64,000 bases of DNA from the NCBI RefSeq assembly GCF_044772865.1, contig NZ_CP173029.1:3720001-3784000 (forward strand). Direction: 5' to 3'. The number at the start of each line of letters is the position of its first letter. Positions within the stretch are counted from its first letter, which is position 1. The DNA is from Algirhabdus cladophorae. GTDB lineage: Bacteria > Pseudomonadota > Alphaproteobacteria > Rhodobacterales > Rhodobacteraceae. A model generated the notes under the pieces. That model searched no databases. It was not told the origin of the DNA and saw only the letters and a list, made by a program, of their open reading frames with translations. This document shows, piece after piece, positions 1 through 7,635 of this stretch. The position numbers and the translations under genes are program-made.

Positions 1-411
1 GGCGTCGGTGGCTTCGATGGTCAGTGTTTTCATGGTTGAGGCGATATCGTTTGTGCCTTCGACAAGACTGTTGCCGTTGTTAAAGGCAAAATAGAAGCCG
101 TTGGTGGTTCTTACTTCGACACAAAAAAGGGCCGCACTTTCGGGTAGTTTTTCCGGAACCAAAATTGGCGCAAACTTTAGCTTGTCTACCTCGATCACTT
201 GGTCTTCGTCGGCTGAAGTCAGTTGGAACGCGCTGAACAGTTGCGAAGTCGTTGTGCGGTGCTTGATATTGCCGCTCATCGTGTTGCTGCTTTCGTCGAT
301 GGATTCCTCCAACTCCACACTGCCCTGAACAGAGAGAGGTTTGAAATCTGCAAAAGAAGCTGTGGCCGTCATAGAAAATAGCATGCAAAAAAGGGGTCGC
401 AGGATCTTCAT
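1..411 (-). CDS. Secreted protein of unknown function, partial (cut by window edge)
   Basis: An open frame runs from an ATG at 411 to the left edge without a stop, giving 137 residues; the C-terminus lies outside the window. It is preceded by a clean AAGGAG Shine-Dalgarno sequence 6 bases upstream. The protein starts with a signal peptide (MKILRPLFCMLF...ASFA) followed by a mainly polar, beta-prone sequence without a motif I recognise. It lies 10 bases downstream of the caspase-like gene, so it is most likely the fourth gene of that leftward operon and is also exported. The function is unknown. It should not be confused with the 102-codon frame at 80-388 on the same strand, which is out of frame with this reading and lacks a ribosome binding site. 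Confidence 0.75.
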   Translation of the reverse strand, partial: MKILRPLFCMLFSMTATASFADFKPLSVQGSVELEESIDESSNTMSGNIKHRTTTSQLFSAFQLTSADEDQVIEVDKLKFAPILVPEKLPESAALFCVEVRTTNGFYFAFNNGNSLVEGTNDIASTMKTLTIEATDA

Positions 412-421
412 GTGAGGCTCC

Positions 422-1738
422 TTAGAAATTCTTTTGAACAAAATCAGATGGGGGAACACCGCCATCGTAGCGTTGCCACCCGAAGGTAATGTTGGTGCCA
501 TCGGCAAAGTAGTTTTCTGCCAAGGTTTGATAAAAGATATCGATCGAAGTTGGCGGAATAGATTTTCTGCGCTCACCTTTTGGCGTCACCGTCATCGATT
601 TGACGACGGAATTAAGAACGAAACTGGAGTCTGGGCTGACCTGATCCACCACAGGCCTGTTGCGGTCATTATCGTATGTCAGTCTTTCGATGCCCATGTC
701 GCCCAAAGCCGCGGCGATAATACAGTTCCGGACGGCTTGACCCTCGCCATCGTCCGACACGCCATTCTGGGTACGGATCGCCAAGGCCTCGTTACGGCTT
801 TCGCTGTCGAAACGACAGGCTTGTGGGGCCAATCGCCAGTCCGCATTCAACGCATCGTCCACAGAAGTGTCTGCAACATTGGCCAAATTAAACTGCCCAT
901 TGATCGTATCATAAAGGATGTGCGGGATTTGCAGAAAGCTGCGCCCGGGCAAGTTTTTATCGCGGGCGGCGTTGATGCTGAGGCGTTCGACCTGCTGACG
1001 GACATCGACGAAAATATCCAACAGAGGACGATTTTCGCGGATCATCGGGGCAAAAGCGCGGGTAAAGACGGACAGGATCGGGTCCGCGTCCTGTTTTTCT
1101 GTGCTGTAGACATAGTCATAGGCGACACCGCGCGGGGAAGAAGCATAGAGCACCAGAACTTCGGGAACCGAGGTATCGAAGTTTGGCTTTGCTGGGGCGC
1201 GATTGGCTTCGCTTGATATCGGTTCGTCGCCGCACGCATTAATGATCAAAATGATGCGTTCTGGATTGCCCAATGACAACTGCTGTACGATCTCGGACAG
1301 TTCGATAGAGCCTGTGCGCATATCGGCAAAGGATGTGAACGCGCCGTCTTCTGGGATGCCGACCACATAGTTGCTGGGCCCGTCAGAAAAGCCGTGACCG
1401 TTGAAAATAAACACAACCTCGGACCCGGGCGTGATTTGTTTGCTGGCGATGGTCAGATCGTTGCGCAAGGCGCTGACTGTGCGTTGCGTGTTGTCTTGGT
1501 TGAGGATCTGCCAGCCCATCGCGCCCAAGGCATCCACATATAGGCGCGCATCATTGGCAGGGGATTCGAGATTTAGCCGGGAACCGGGCAATAACCTACT
1601 GTTGTCCTTGGTGCGTTCATAGGCGGAATTACCAACGACAAACGCAAACCTGTCGGGGGCGTTTTGCGCCAGCATCATTTTTGGCGCCAAGAGGATCAGA
1701 CAGCAGATCCAAGCGATGCGGATCAAACGATTTCCCAT
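422..1738 (-). CDS. Exported caspase-fold peptidase (C14 family)
   Basis: 438 residues. A signal peptide (about 1-25, ending MMLAQN) precedes a caspase-like p20 fold: the first strand FAFVVGNSAY at 31-40, the His motif FNGHGFSDG with His115, and the Cys motif IINACGDEP with Cys169, which together form the expected His/Cys dyad. The usual DACR sequence around the cysteine is NACG here, so the conserved Asp and Arg are replaced, which may change P1 preference. About 200 residues follow the peptidase domain with no recognised domain. The gene lies 3 bases after the TAXI gene and 10 bases before the next secreted protein, in one leftward operon. The family assignment rests on visible motifs; the substrate and whether it is active are inference. 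Confidence 0.82.
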   Translation of the reverse strand: MGNRLIRIAWICCLILLAPKMMLAQNAPDRFAFVVGNSAYERTKDNSRLLPGSRLNLESPANDARLYVDALGAMGWQILNQDNTQRTVSALRNDLTIASKQITPGSEVVFIFNGHGFSDGPSNYVVGIPEDGAFTSFADMRTGSIELSEIVQQLSLGNPERIILIINACGDEPISSEANRAPAKPNFDTSVPEVLVLYASSPRGVAYDYVYSTEKQDADPILSVFTRAFAPMIRENRPLLDIFVDVRQQVERLSINAARDKNLPGRSFLQIPHILYDTINGQFNLANVADTSVDDALNADWRLAPQACRFDSESRNEALAIRTQNGVSDDGEGQAVRNCIIAAALGDMGIERLTYDNDRNRPVVDQVSPDSSFVLNSVVKSMTVTPKGERRKSIPPTSIDIFYQTLAENYFADGTNITFGWQRYDGGVPPSDFVQKNF

Positions 1739-1741
1739 GGC

Positions 1742-2752
1742 TTACAGCCTATTAAGAACGCGGGCCGAGCAGGCATAAATGTCGCTGCGGTTGGACGCAT
1801 TCAGAATATCGACCTCGCGCCATTTGGGATGGCTGCCGCTGGCAGGCGATTGACGGCTTTCCAAGCCATTGACGATACCGCGCGTCAAATCCTCGATCAG
1901 GTCGCAGTAGGGATTGCGTTCGTCATAGTCGAAAGTCACCAGCAAAGCCGTGACAGCAAGGGTTTCAACCGGACGGTTCAACCAAGGATATTGTTCCGGT
2001 GTCAGAAACGCTTTGCGATAGGGCGAGTTTGGAATTGCCAAAAGATCGTCTTGGTTGGTGATCGGCACCAATGTGACGGGTGCCGGGTTTTCCAAAGACA
2101 AACCCAGTTTGCTGGGCGCACCGGACACATCAAACAACACATCATATCCGGGGCCCATGTTTGGCAATTCCAGCTTGGCTGCCACGTTTTGCCAATTATC
2201 CAGATCATCGCCGTAGCCGATTTGTTCGAACAGCCACCGTGCGGTTAGATTGGTGCCGCTTGTTTCGCTACCAGCGTTCACCAAAAGGCCCTCGGCCCGC
2301 ATTTCTTCCAATGTGCGAACGTCGCGTTCCACGTCGGCATAGATATGAATTTCTTCGCCATAAAGCGGCATAACCACTTTGATCCGATCGACGATGCTTT
2401 CCAAAACGCCGTTGCCTTTGGCCCGGTCGCGCAACTGTTCCAAGACATCCGCTTGCACAAGGGCCAATTGGTAGAACTTTTGTTCGCTTTGTCCCTCGTA
2501 CCCAATCAAACGGCGGAGATTTTGTACCGAACCCGCGCTTTCGACGATTTCAAAGGACGCACCGGGCAGCATCGCTGCGATCTCTTCTGCAAAACGGAAA
2601 TAGGTACCGGTTGAGGATCCCGCAGTGATCGTCAGCGTCAGCTCATCACTTTGCGCCGAAGCTGTGTTGGGCACTCCAGAGAGGGCGATCAGCATCGCTG
2701 TCGCTGTAGCCAGCTTGTTCCACCAAAGGTTTATGCCAAGACGACGCACCAT
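1742..2752 (-). CDS. TAXI-type periplasmic solute-binding protein, orphan
   Basis: 336 residues from the ATG at 2752, chosen because AGGAG lies 8 bases upstream and the peptide then starts with a proper signal sequence (MVRRLGINLWW...ASA). An ATG 7 codons earlier is possible but lacks this spacing. The mature protein begins with TITAGSSTGTYFRF (41-54), the typical N-terminal signature of the TAXI/NMT1-like binding fold, followed by a LALVQADVLEQL segment that matches the family's conserved VQ-x-D region. TAXI proteins normally feed TRAP transporters, but no TRAP membrane subunit is nearby. Here the gene sits between a coiled-coil protein and a caspase-like peptidase, so it may act as a sensor or ligand-binding accessory. 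Family call good, role unknown. Confidence 0.78.
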   Translation of the reverse strand: MVRRLGINLWWNKLATATAMLIALSGVPNTASAQSDELTLTITAGSSTGTYFRFAEEIAAMLPGASFEIVESAGSVQNLRRLIGYEGQSEQKFYQLALVQADVLEQLRDRAKGNGVLESIVDRIKVVMPLYGEEIHIYADVERDVRTLEEMRAEGLLVNAGSETSGTNLTARWLFEQIGYGDDLDNWQNVAAKLELPNMGPGYDVLFDVSGAPSKLGLSLENPAPVTLVPITNQDDLLAIPNSPYRKAFLTPEQYPWLNRPVETLAVTALLVTFDYDERNPYCDLIEDLTRGIVNGLESRQSPASGSHPKWREVDILNASNRSDIYACSARVLNRL

Positions 2753-2762
2753 ACTAAAACTC

Positions 2763-3578
2763 CTATTCCGCATTAAATTCTGATTTCAAAGCCGCAACGA
2801 GGCCGAGTTGAGGATGTACCAAAAGCACACTTTGGGGATTGGTCCATGCGGCATTGATCATCGCAACCAGTACTCCGCTGCGATCGATCTGGCCGATGAC
2901 CACGCTGGCATCTTGCCAGTCGGTTAAGTTGATCCCTACTGGCGCACTCACCAATGTTATCTTGTCAATTTTGCCCAGATCAGGACGCTGTGCCAATTCG
3001 GATGCGAGGCGTTCCATTGTGGTGGCTTGATCTGCGACCGATTGAAAACGGGTCAGCACTGCGCCCAATTCGGGGGCTGCCAGTACCGCAGAAGGGGCGC
3101 TGTCGACGCGGTCTTGTCTGGCTTGAAGTTCGGTAAATTCGTTTTGCAGCGCGGTTATCCTGCGCGCAAGGCTGTCGCGTGATGTCTGAAGACGCTGCAA
3201 ATTCAAATCAAGATAGCTGAGGGTGCCAGCACTCGATTGCTGGAGGTCGCATTGAAAGACAAACTTGGCCCGCTCTAATTCGGGCAGTTCTTCGCAGCTG
3301 GCCGCAACCGGGGGTGCTGTGAACCATTCCCACAACCGGGCCTGTTGGGCGATGCGGCGTTGTTCGCGGCGCGCTTCCAATTCGGCGACAAAGGGGTCCA
3401 ATTCGAATTCCAAATATGCAAAAGCGCATTTTTCGTATTTCCCACGTTCGAGGACTGGGATCTGATCACAGACAACCTCATCGACGGGGTTGGGAAACTG
3501 ATCCGTCAGCATGTCGGCCACGGCCCCGTTCGCAGAAAACAGGCAAAGGAAAATGGAAATACAACGTTTCAAATGCAT
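2763..3578 (-). CDS. Secreted coiled-coil protein of unknown function
   Basis: 271 residues with a signal peptide (MHLKRCISIFLCLFSANGAVA). The mature part contains four cysteines in two similar settings (VVCDQIPVLERGKYEKCAF and SCEELPELERAKFVFQCDL), which looks like an internal duplication of a C-x-x-x-P-x-LERxK...C unit about 70 residues apart and could form two disulfides. A heptad-rich coiled-coil segment follows (about 130-160, rich in L, Q, R and E), then a globular C-terminal region. It is the first gene of the leftward operon; its stop lies 10 bases before the TAXI start codon, so the TAXI ribosome binding site falls at its 3' end. I do not recognise a family. Confidence 0.7.
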   Translation of the reverse strand: MHLKRCISIFLCLFSANGAVADMLTDQFPNPVDEVVCDQIPVLERGKYEKCAFAYLEFELDPFVAELEARREQRRIAQQARLWEWFTAPPVAASCEELPELERAKFVFQCDLQQSSAGTLSYLDLNLQRLQTSRDSLARRITALQNEFTELQARQDRVDSAPSAVLAAPELGAVLTRFQSVADQATTMERLASELAQRPDLGKIDKITLVSAPVGINLTDWQDASVVIGQIDRSGVLVAMINAAWTNPQSVLLVHPQLGLVAALKSEFNAE

Positions 3579-3692
3579 CGTCTAAATCGGTGGCCCAGCT
3601 ATTTCTTGGCGCAAAAAGTTTTCGTGACTCTCGCTACACGATACTGAAGTGTTAATAAAAAATGACAAATGATTCTTTTGAGGAAGTCTTTT
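3579..3692. promoter_or_regulatory. Divergent promoter region of the caspase-associated cluster
   Basis: This 114-base gap separates the start codons of the two divergent exported gene sets. It is AT-rich on its right side (GTTAATAAAAAATGAC near 3652) and must hold both promoters if each set is an operon. I could not pick convincing -35/-10 pairs by eye, and I see no strong palindrome. Confidence 0.45.
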
Positions 3693-4364
3693 ATGCCCGT
3701 GGCTTACGGCCGCAGTTACCCCATCATCTGTCTTGCTGCTGTTTGTGGTATTTTTTTTGCCGCGCCCAAGGCGGCACACGCCCAAGCTGTTACTGCCGAA
3801 GAAATGGCAACTTTGGATTTGACCCAAGTGGACCGTTTGCTGGATGAAATCCGACAGCAGGTCGATTTGGTTAAATTCGGGTCCAACGGTCTTGGTCAGG
3901 TCGGTCAGGCCGCCGAGACGACAACCGCCTTTACCGCGCCTGATGTGGCACCGTCTTCGTTGCGGTCGCGTGGAAATGCGCTGTGTTTTGCTGATAACTT
4001 TTACGATCAACGCACCCCTGCTGAATTGGATGCTTATTTCGACTCTGTTGAAACGATCGTGTCGACAGCGCTGACAACATTGGGCTCGTTTAAGGGCCTG
4101 CAAGAGGTCACGCCGCAGGGCCAATGCCCGCCATTTATGGTGGGAATGGTCCAAAGCGTCGATGCCAGTCTCAAATCTGTTGTACTGGGTGATTTGAATG
4201 GGTTGGTTCTTCATTTGGAAGAATGTTGGGTCGACGAAGGCAGTTTTGAGGCAGACGGCAGTCCTTTGAACATCGAGGCGCGTTACGTGCGTGCCCGCCA
4301 GTACCGCACAGCGTTTTCCAACAGCGTGCGGCGGCAACGCGAAGCTGCGGAGTGGTGCGAATGA
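3693..4364 (+). CDS. Secreted Cys-containing protein of unknown function
   Basis: 223 residues from the ATG at 3693, which has TGAGGAAG just upstream; an in-frame ATG at 3669 lacks a binding site and would put extra residues before the signal peptide. The signal peptide is followed by an Ala-rich cleavage region (PKAAHAQA). The mature protein is largely helical with about four cysteines (ALCFAD, QCPPF, EECWVD, EWCE), consistent with a periplasmic, disulfide-stabilised protein. Its stop overlaps the start of the DUF4384-like gene by four bases (ATGA), so the two are translationally coupled. I recognise no family; the context ties it to the caspase-like system. Confidence 0.7.
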   Translation: MPVAYGRSYPIICLAAVCGIFFAAPKAAHAQAVTAEEMATLDLTQVDRLLDEIRQQVDLVKFGSNGLGQVGQAAETTTAFTAPDVAPSSLRSRGNALCFADNFYDQRTPAELDAYFDSVETIVSTALTTLGSFKGLQEVTPQGQCPPFMVGMVQSVDASLKSVVLGDLNGLVLHLEECWVDEGSFEADGSPLNIEARYVRARQYRTAFSNSVRRQREAAEWCE

Positions 4365-5455
4365 AACGGATCCTTCTTGGGGCCTGCGTGGCTTTCAGCC
4401 TGACCTTGCCAACGCAAGGTGCTGCACAACAGTCAGATGCGTTGCGGGCCATTTCCGCGTTGATCGACGACGCTAACAAAGAAGTGTTGGATGTCCAAAG
4501 TGTCATCAACCGGCTTGAAGGGCGTTTGTCTGCTTGGGATGCTACGCTCAAACGCTATGCGGGCGAAGGGCGTGTGACGCTTTCCACGGAACCCGGTTCG
4601 CAAAGCGATCGGGATTTGCTGGCCCAGCAGGTTGCAAACCATCCGGTTGTCGCCCTTGCTGATGCTGAGTGTCGTGATGATTTCAGGGCTGTTGCACTGC
4701 CACAATTGGGTGATGCAGGACGTTTCAGAACTGAGCGGTTGGAAAGCTGTGCGGCACAAATTCAGGCAACTGCCCGACAGCCGGTTGATATGAATTGCGC
4801 AAGTCTGTCGTGGTCCATTGGATCTTCTGGGACGCTGGCCTTAACAGGATATGTTCAAGACGCTGAGGGCCTGGAGGCGTTGGGCGCTCGCTTCGGGGCG
4901 CAGACTGTATCAGCGGTTGAATTGCGGCCCGAACCGGTTTGCACGGCCCTTACGGCGCTTGAATTGCCGATGACCTCGCAAAACCGTCCGCAAATTGATT
5001 TGCTATCGAGGAAGTCGAAAGTCGGGATCAATGAAAGTCTGGCGTTTGAAGTCACGACGCCGAATTTCTACAGCTTTATGTATCTTGCCTATCTGCAGGC
5101 TGATGGATCCGTGGTTAATTTGCTGCCGCGTCGTGCACTTTTGCGGCGTCAGTACCCGCCCAAGACCCAGCTGGTGTTTGGCGATGGCCGGGAGGGGCGG
5201 CAAACCTATACAGCGTCTTTGCCCACTGGGACTGAGGCCATTATTTCGATCACCTCGCGCAGCCCGATTGATGTACTTGAGGATTTAGAAGTTGGCGCCA
5301 GTGGTCAATATGCCAAAACCGATGCCTCTGGGCGTGTGTTGAACCAAGCCGTCTTTTTAGACCTGTTGAAGTCCAGCATGGAGGATTTGGCAGGCGAGGG
5401 GCGCGGTATGCGGCAAACTTCGGCTGAGATTTTACACCTAACTGTGGTAAACTAG
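4361..5455 (+). CDS. Secreted DUF4384-like protein, stand-alone partner of caspase-type peptidases
   Basis: 364 residues from the ATG at 4361 in an ATGA overlap with the previous gene; a GTG nine bases earlier is less likely. The order is: signal peptide (to about 25), a helical segment with LEGRL, a central Cys-bounded region (about 150-200), a VELRPEPVCTAL segment, then a beta domain at about 222-303 (LAFEVTTPNFYSFMYLAY, ADGSVVNLLPR, FGDG) of DUF4384 type. From family knowledge, a very similar RPxPxC plus DUF4384-like block is often fused to caspase or kinase domains in Rhodobacterales. Here it is a separate exported protein between two C14 peptidase genes, which suggests that it works with one of them. 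Function is unknown. Confidence 0.72.
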   Translation: MKRILLGACVAFSLTLPTQGAAQQSDALRAISALIDDANKEVLDVQSVINRLEGRLSAWDATLKRYAGEGRVTLSTEPGSQSDRDLLAQQVANHPVVALADAECRDDFRAVALPQLGDAGRFRTERLESCAAQIQATARQPVDMNCASLSWSIGSSGTLALTGYVQDAEGLEALGARFGAQTVSAVELRPEPVCTALTALELPMTSQNRPQIDLLSRKSKVGINESLAFEVTTPNFYSFMYLAYLQADGSVVNLLPRRALLRRQYPPKTQLVFGDGREGRQTYTASLPTGTEAIISITSRSPIDVLEDLEVGASGQYAKTDASGRVLNQAVFLDLLKSSMEDLAGEGRGMRQTSAEILHLTVVN

Positions 5456-5477
5456 TAAGATATTAAGGAGCGCATAG

Positions 5478-6038
5478 ATGAGATTTGGATTAAAAACTTT
5501 GCTCTGCATCACGCTTTTGGCGGGGCTGTCTGTCGTTGGAAATGTCGCCCATGCACAGGGGTTTCAGGACAGTAACACCATTATAAATCAATTGGTTGCC
5601 AAGAATGCCGGCCCCACTGTCCGTTCGATGTCATCTGTTGCAAAACGGGGGATCAATATCCAAGGGCCACTGCCTGCAACCATAGATTTGCCAGCCGTTA
5701 ATCTTACCGTGAATTTTGACCTTGATTCGACCAAATTGACCACGGATGGGATGATCGCACTGCGCTCGCTGGCCAAGGCACTGCTGGATCCGCGACTGTC
5801 TAACAACACATTCCAAGTTGTCGGACATACTGATGGGCGCGGCGATGCGGCCTATAATCAAAAGCTGAGCGAGGAACGCGCACGGGTCGTCGTCAATCAC
5901 CTAACCACGTTCTACGAAGTGCCCTCTACGCAGGTTATTCCCATCGGATACGGGTTTTCCAAGCCGATGGATCCTGCAAACGTCATGAACCCGCTGAACC
6001 GCCGCGTTGAGATTATTAACCTTGCCCCATTGTCCTAG
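5478..6038 (+). CDS. OmpA-domain peptidoglycan-associated protein
   Basis: 186 residues with a strong AAGGAG binding site. A signal peptide ending VAHAQG is followed by a short linker and a C-terminal OmpA/MotB domain (about 72-186): VNFDLDSTKLT, VVGHTDGRGD, NQKLSEERARVVVNHL and the closing NRRVEI. These are the residues that hold the diaminopimelate side chain of peptidoglycan in this family. No lipobox and no beta-barrel are present, so the protein is probably soluble in the periplasm and bound to the wall. It lies 22 bases after the DUF4384-like gene and 33 bases before the second caspase-like gene, and may anchor or localise the complex. Confidence 0.88.
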   Translation: MRFGLKTLLCITLLAGLSVVGNVAHAQGFQDSNTIINQLVAKNAGPTVRSMSSVAKRGINIQGPLPATIDLPAVNLTVNFDLDSTKLTTDGMIALRSLAKALLDPRLSNNTFQVVGHTDGRGDAAYNQKLSEERARVVVNHLTTFYEVPSTQVIPIGYGFSKPMDPANVMNPLNRRVEIINLAPLS

Positions 6039-6071
6039 GGCCATCGCAATTCAAGCTAAGGAGAAATTTAA

Positions 6072-7580
6072 ATGTCTGCCATAAAACTAGCCTTTGCCAC
6101 ACTTTTTGCGATTGTCCTTTCTGTGACAGCATTGGTTGCGTCAGTTGAAAAGAAGACGGCGCTGATTATTGGAAACGGTGCCTATGTTCATGCGATGCCA
6201 CTGGCAAACCCTGTCAATGATGCCCGCGCGATGGAGGCAAAACTGCAGGCTCTCGGGTTTGAAACCTACGTGGGCGTTGACCTTGATAAATTTAGCATGG
6301 AGATGTTGCTGCGGGACTTTAGCCGTGCTGCGCGTAAGAGCGACGTGAACATTTTCTTCTATGCCGGTCATGGCATGTCCGTAGATGGGATCAATTATTT
6401 GGTGCCGACGGATGCGGCCTTTGCTGATGAAACATCGTTGGACTTTGAAGCCGTACCAGTGGATTTCATCACACGCCAGATGTCGCTATCTGATGCGGTG
6501 AATTTGGTATTTCTGGACGCCTGCCGCGACAACCCCTTGTCACAAACCCTGTCCCGCTCCCTTGGAGCCACGCGGTCTGCGGCGGTCAGCAATGGCCTTG
6601 CTGAAATGAAGGTTGCGAACACCGGCAAGGGCATGGCGATCGCATTTGCCACCAGCCCCGGAGAAGTCGCTCTGGATGGGGACGGGTTCAATTCGCCGTT
6701 CACCACAGCGCTTTTGCGTCACATTGATGCAGAAAACACAGACATCGCCGAGATTTTCACACGGGTCACGGGCGAAGTCTATGATGCGACGGAGGCCCAG
6801 CAACGGCCTTGGCTGAATGTCAGCCTGACGGGGCCTGTGATGTTAAACCCTGTTGAAGCTGTCGCGCCCCAAACCACAACTGCCGCAGTCGCTACAGTGC
6901 CGACAGCGCCTGCTGCTGGCGGTGCGCGTTTGGAAGAACAGAAATTGCTCTTTGATCTGGCTCGTGAGACCGGCGATATCGAGGACTATCGCACTTATTT
7001 GCAATTGTTCCCTCAAGGTGTCTTTGCCCGCAATGCAAAGCGCATGGTTGACCAACTGAGTGCAAGTGCGACGCCTGCTGCGGTAACTGGCCAGCGTGTC
7101 GCGTCGGCTGCTGCCGGATCACGGAGTGCGGCGATTAACGAAACGTCGTCGCTGGCACTGCCTATTTCGGCAACGCTGCGCAGTTTGCCGGCCAATCAAA
7201 CGACCGAAGCACCGCTTGGTCTGAACCGTACCCTTAAAGGGAACATTCAGGCCCGTCTGAACGCAACGGGCAACAATGTCGGCGGTGTTGATGGCCAGTG
7301 GGGGCCCAAAACACGGCGTGGCATTTCTGCATGGCAGTTGTCGCAGGGCCTACCGGCATCCGGGTTTCTGAACGTCTCCCAATACGAATTGCTGGTGTCG
7401 CAAACCGAGGGGCGCTTTACGCCATATACCTATACAGCGCCAAAGAAACGGGTGGCTACAGCACCGCGCAAGTCCTCATCCGGCACACGCAAAAGTACCG
7501 CTAGCCGCAATAGCAATTCGAACGATGCTTTGGGCGCGGCCATTCTAGGGGCTGCAATCGGGGCGATCCTGTCCAAGTAA
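6072..7580 (+). CDS. Exported caspase-fold peptidase with peptidoglycan-binding domain
   Basis: 502 residues, AAGGAG binding site. An N-terminal hydrophobic signal (1-25) leads directly into a C14 domain: KKTALIIGNGAY, His motif FFYAGHGM (His100), Cys motif FLDACRDNP (Cys151). Unlike the leftward paralogue, it keeps the canonical DACR. After the peptidase come a repeat-like helical stretch (near 290-320, TYLQLFPQGVFARNAKRM), an Ala/Thr-rich linker and a PG_binding_1 domain (about 385-447, ending in VGGVDGQWGPKTRRGISAWQ). The extreme C-terminus is a Gly/Ala-rich hydrophobic tail (GAAILGAAIGAILSK) that could insert into or pack against a membrane. It is the last gene of the rightward set, before a terminator. 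Inference: a wall-tethered periplasmic protease. Confidence 0.85.
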   Translation: MSAIKLAFATLFAIVLSVTALVASVEKKTALIIGNGAYVHAMPLANPVNDARAMEAKLQALGFETYVGVDLDKFSMEMLLRDFSRAARKSDVNIFFYAGHGMSVDGINYLVPTDAAFADETSLDFEAVPVDFITRQMSLSDAVNLVFLDACRDNPLSQTLSRSLGATRSAAVSNGLAEMKVANTGKGMAIAFATSPGEVALDGDGFNSPFTTALLRHIDAENTDIAEIFTRVTGEVYDATEAQQRPWLNVSLTGPVMLNPVEAVAPQTTTAAVATVPTAPAAGGARLEEQKLLFDLARETGDIEDYRTYLQLFPQGVFARNAKRMVDQLSASATPAAVTGQRVASAAAGSRSAAINETSSLALPISATLRSLPANQTTEAPLGLNRTLKGNIQARLNATGNNVGGVDGQWGPKTRRGISAWQLSQGLPASGFLNVSQYELLVSQTEGRFTPYTYTAPKKRVATAPRKSSSGTRKSTASRNSNSNDALGAAILGAAIGAILSK

Positions 7581-7609
7581 CATTGGACCAAAGAGCGTTG
7601 TAAAAGATC

Positions 7610-7635
7610 AGCCGCGCAGGGCAACTTGCGCGGCT
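7610..7635 (+). terminator. Bidirectional hairpin terminator
   Basis: A perfect 9-bp stem (AGCCGCGCA / TGCGCGGCT) with an 8-base loop lies between the convergent ends of the caspase-like gene and the GntR gene; the stop codon of the latter begins right after the stem. The T-tract on the plus strand is short. Confidence 0.7.

Noticed and set aside
80..388. 102-codon frame on the minus strand
   Set aside because: Out of frame with a longer reading that starts at 411 with a good AAGGAG site and signal peptide and runs off the window.
3582..4337. 251-codon frame on the minus strand
   Set aside because: Antisense to the secreted-protein gene at 3693-4364; no binding site, no family, basic shadow composition.
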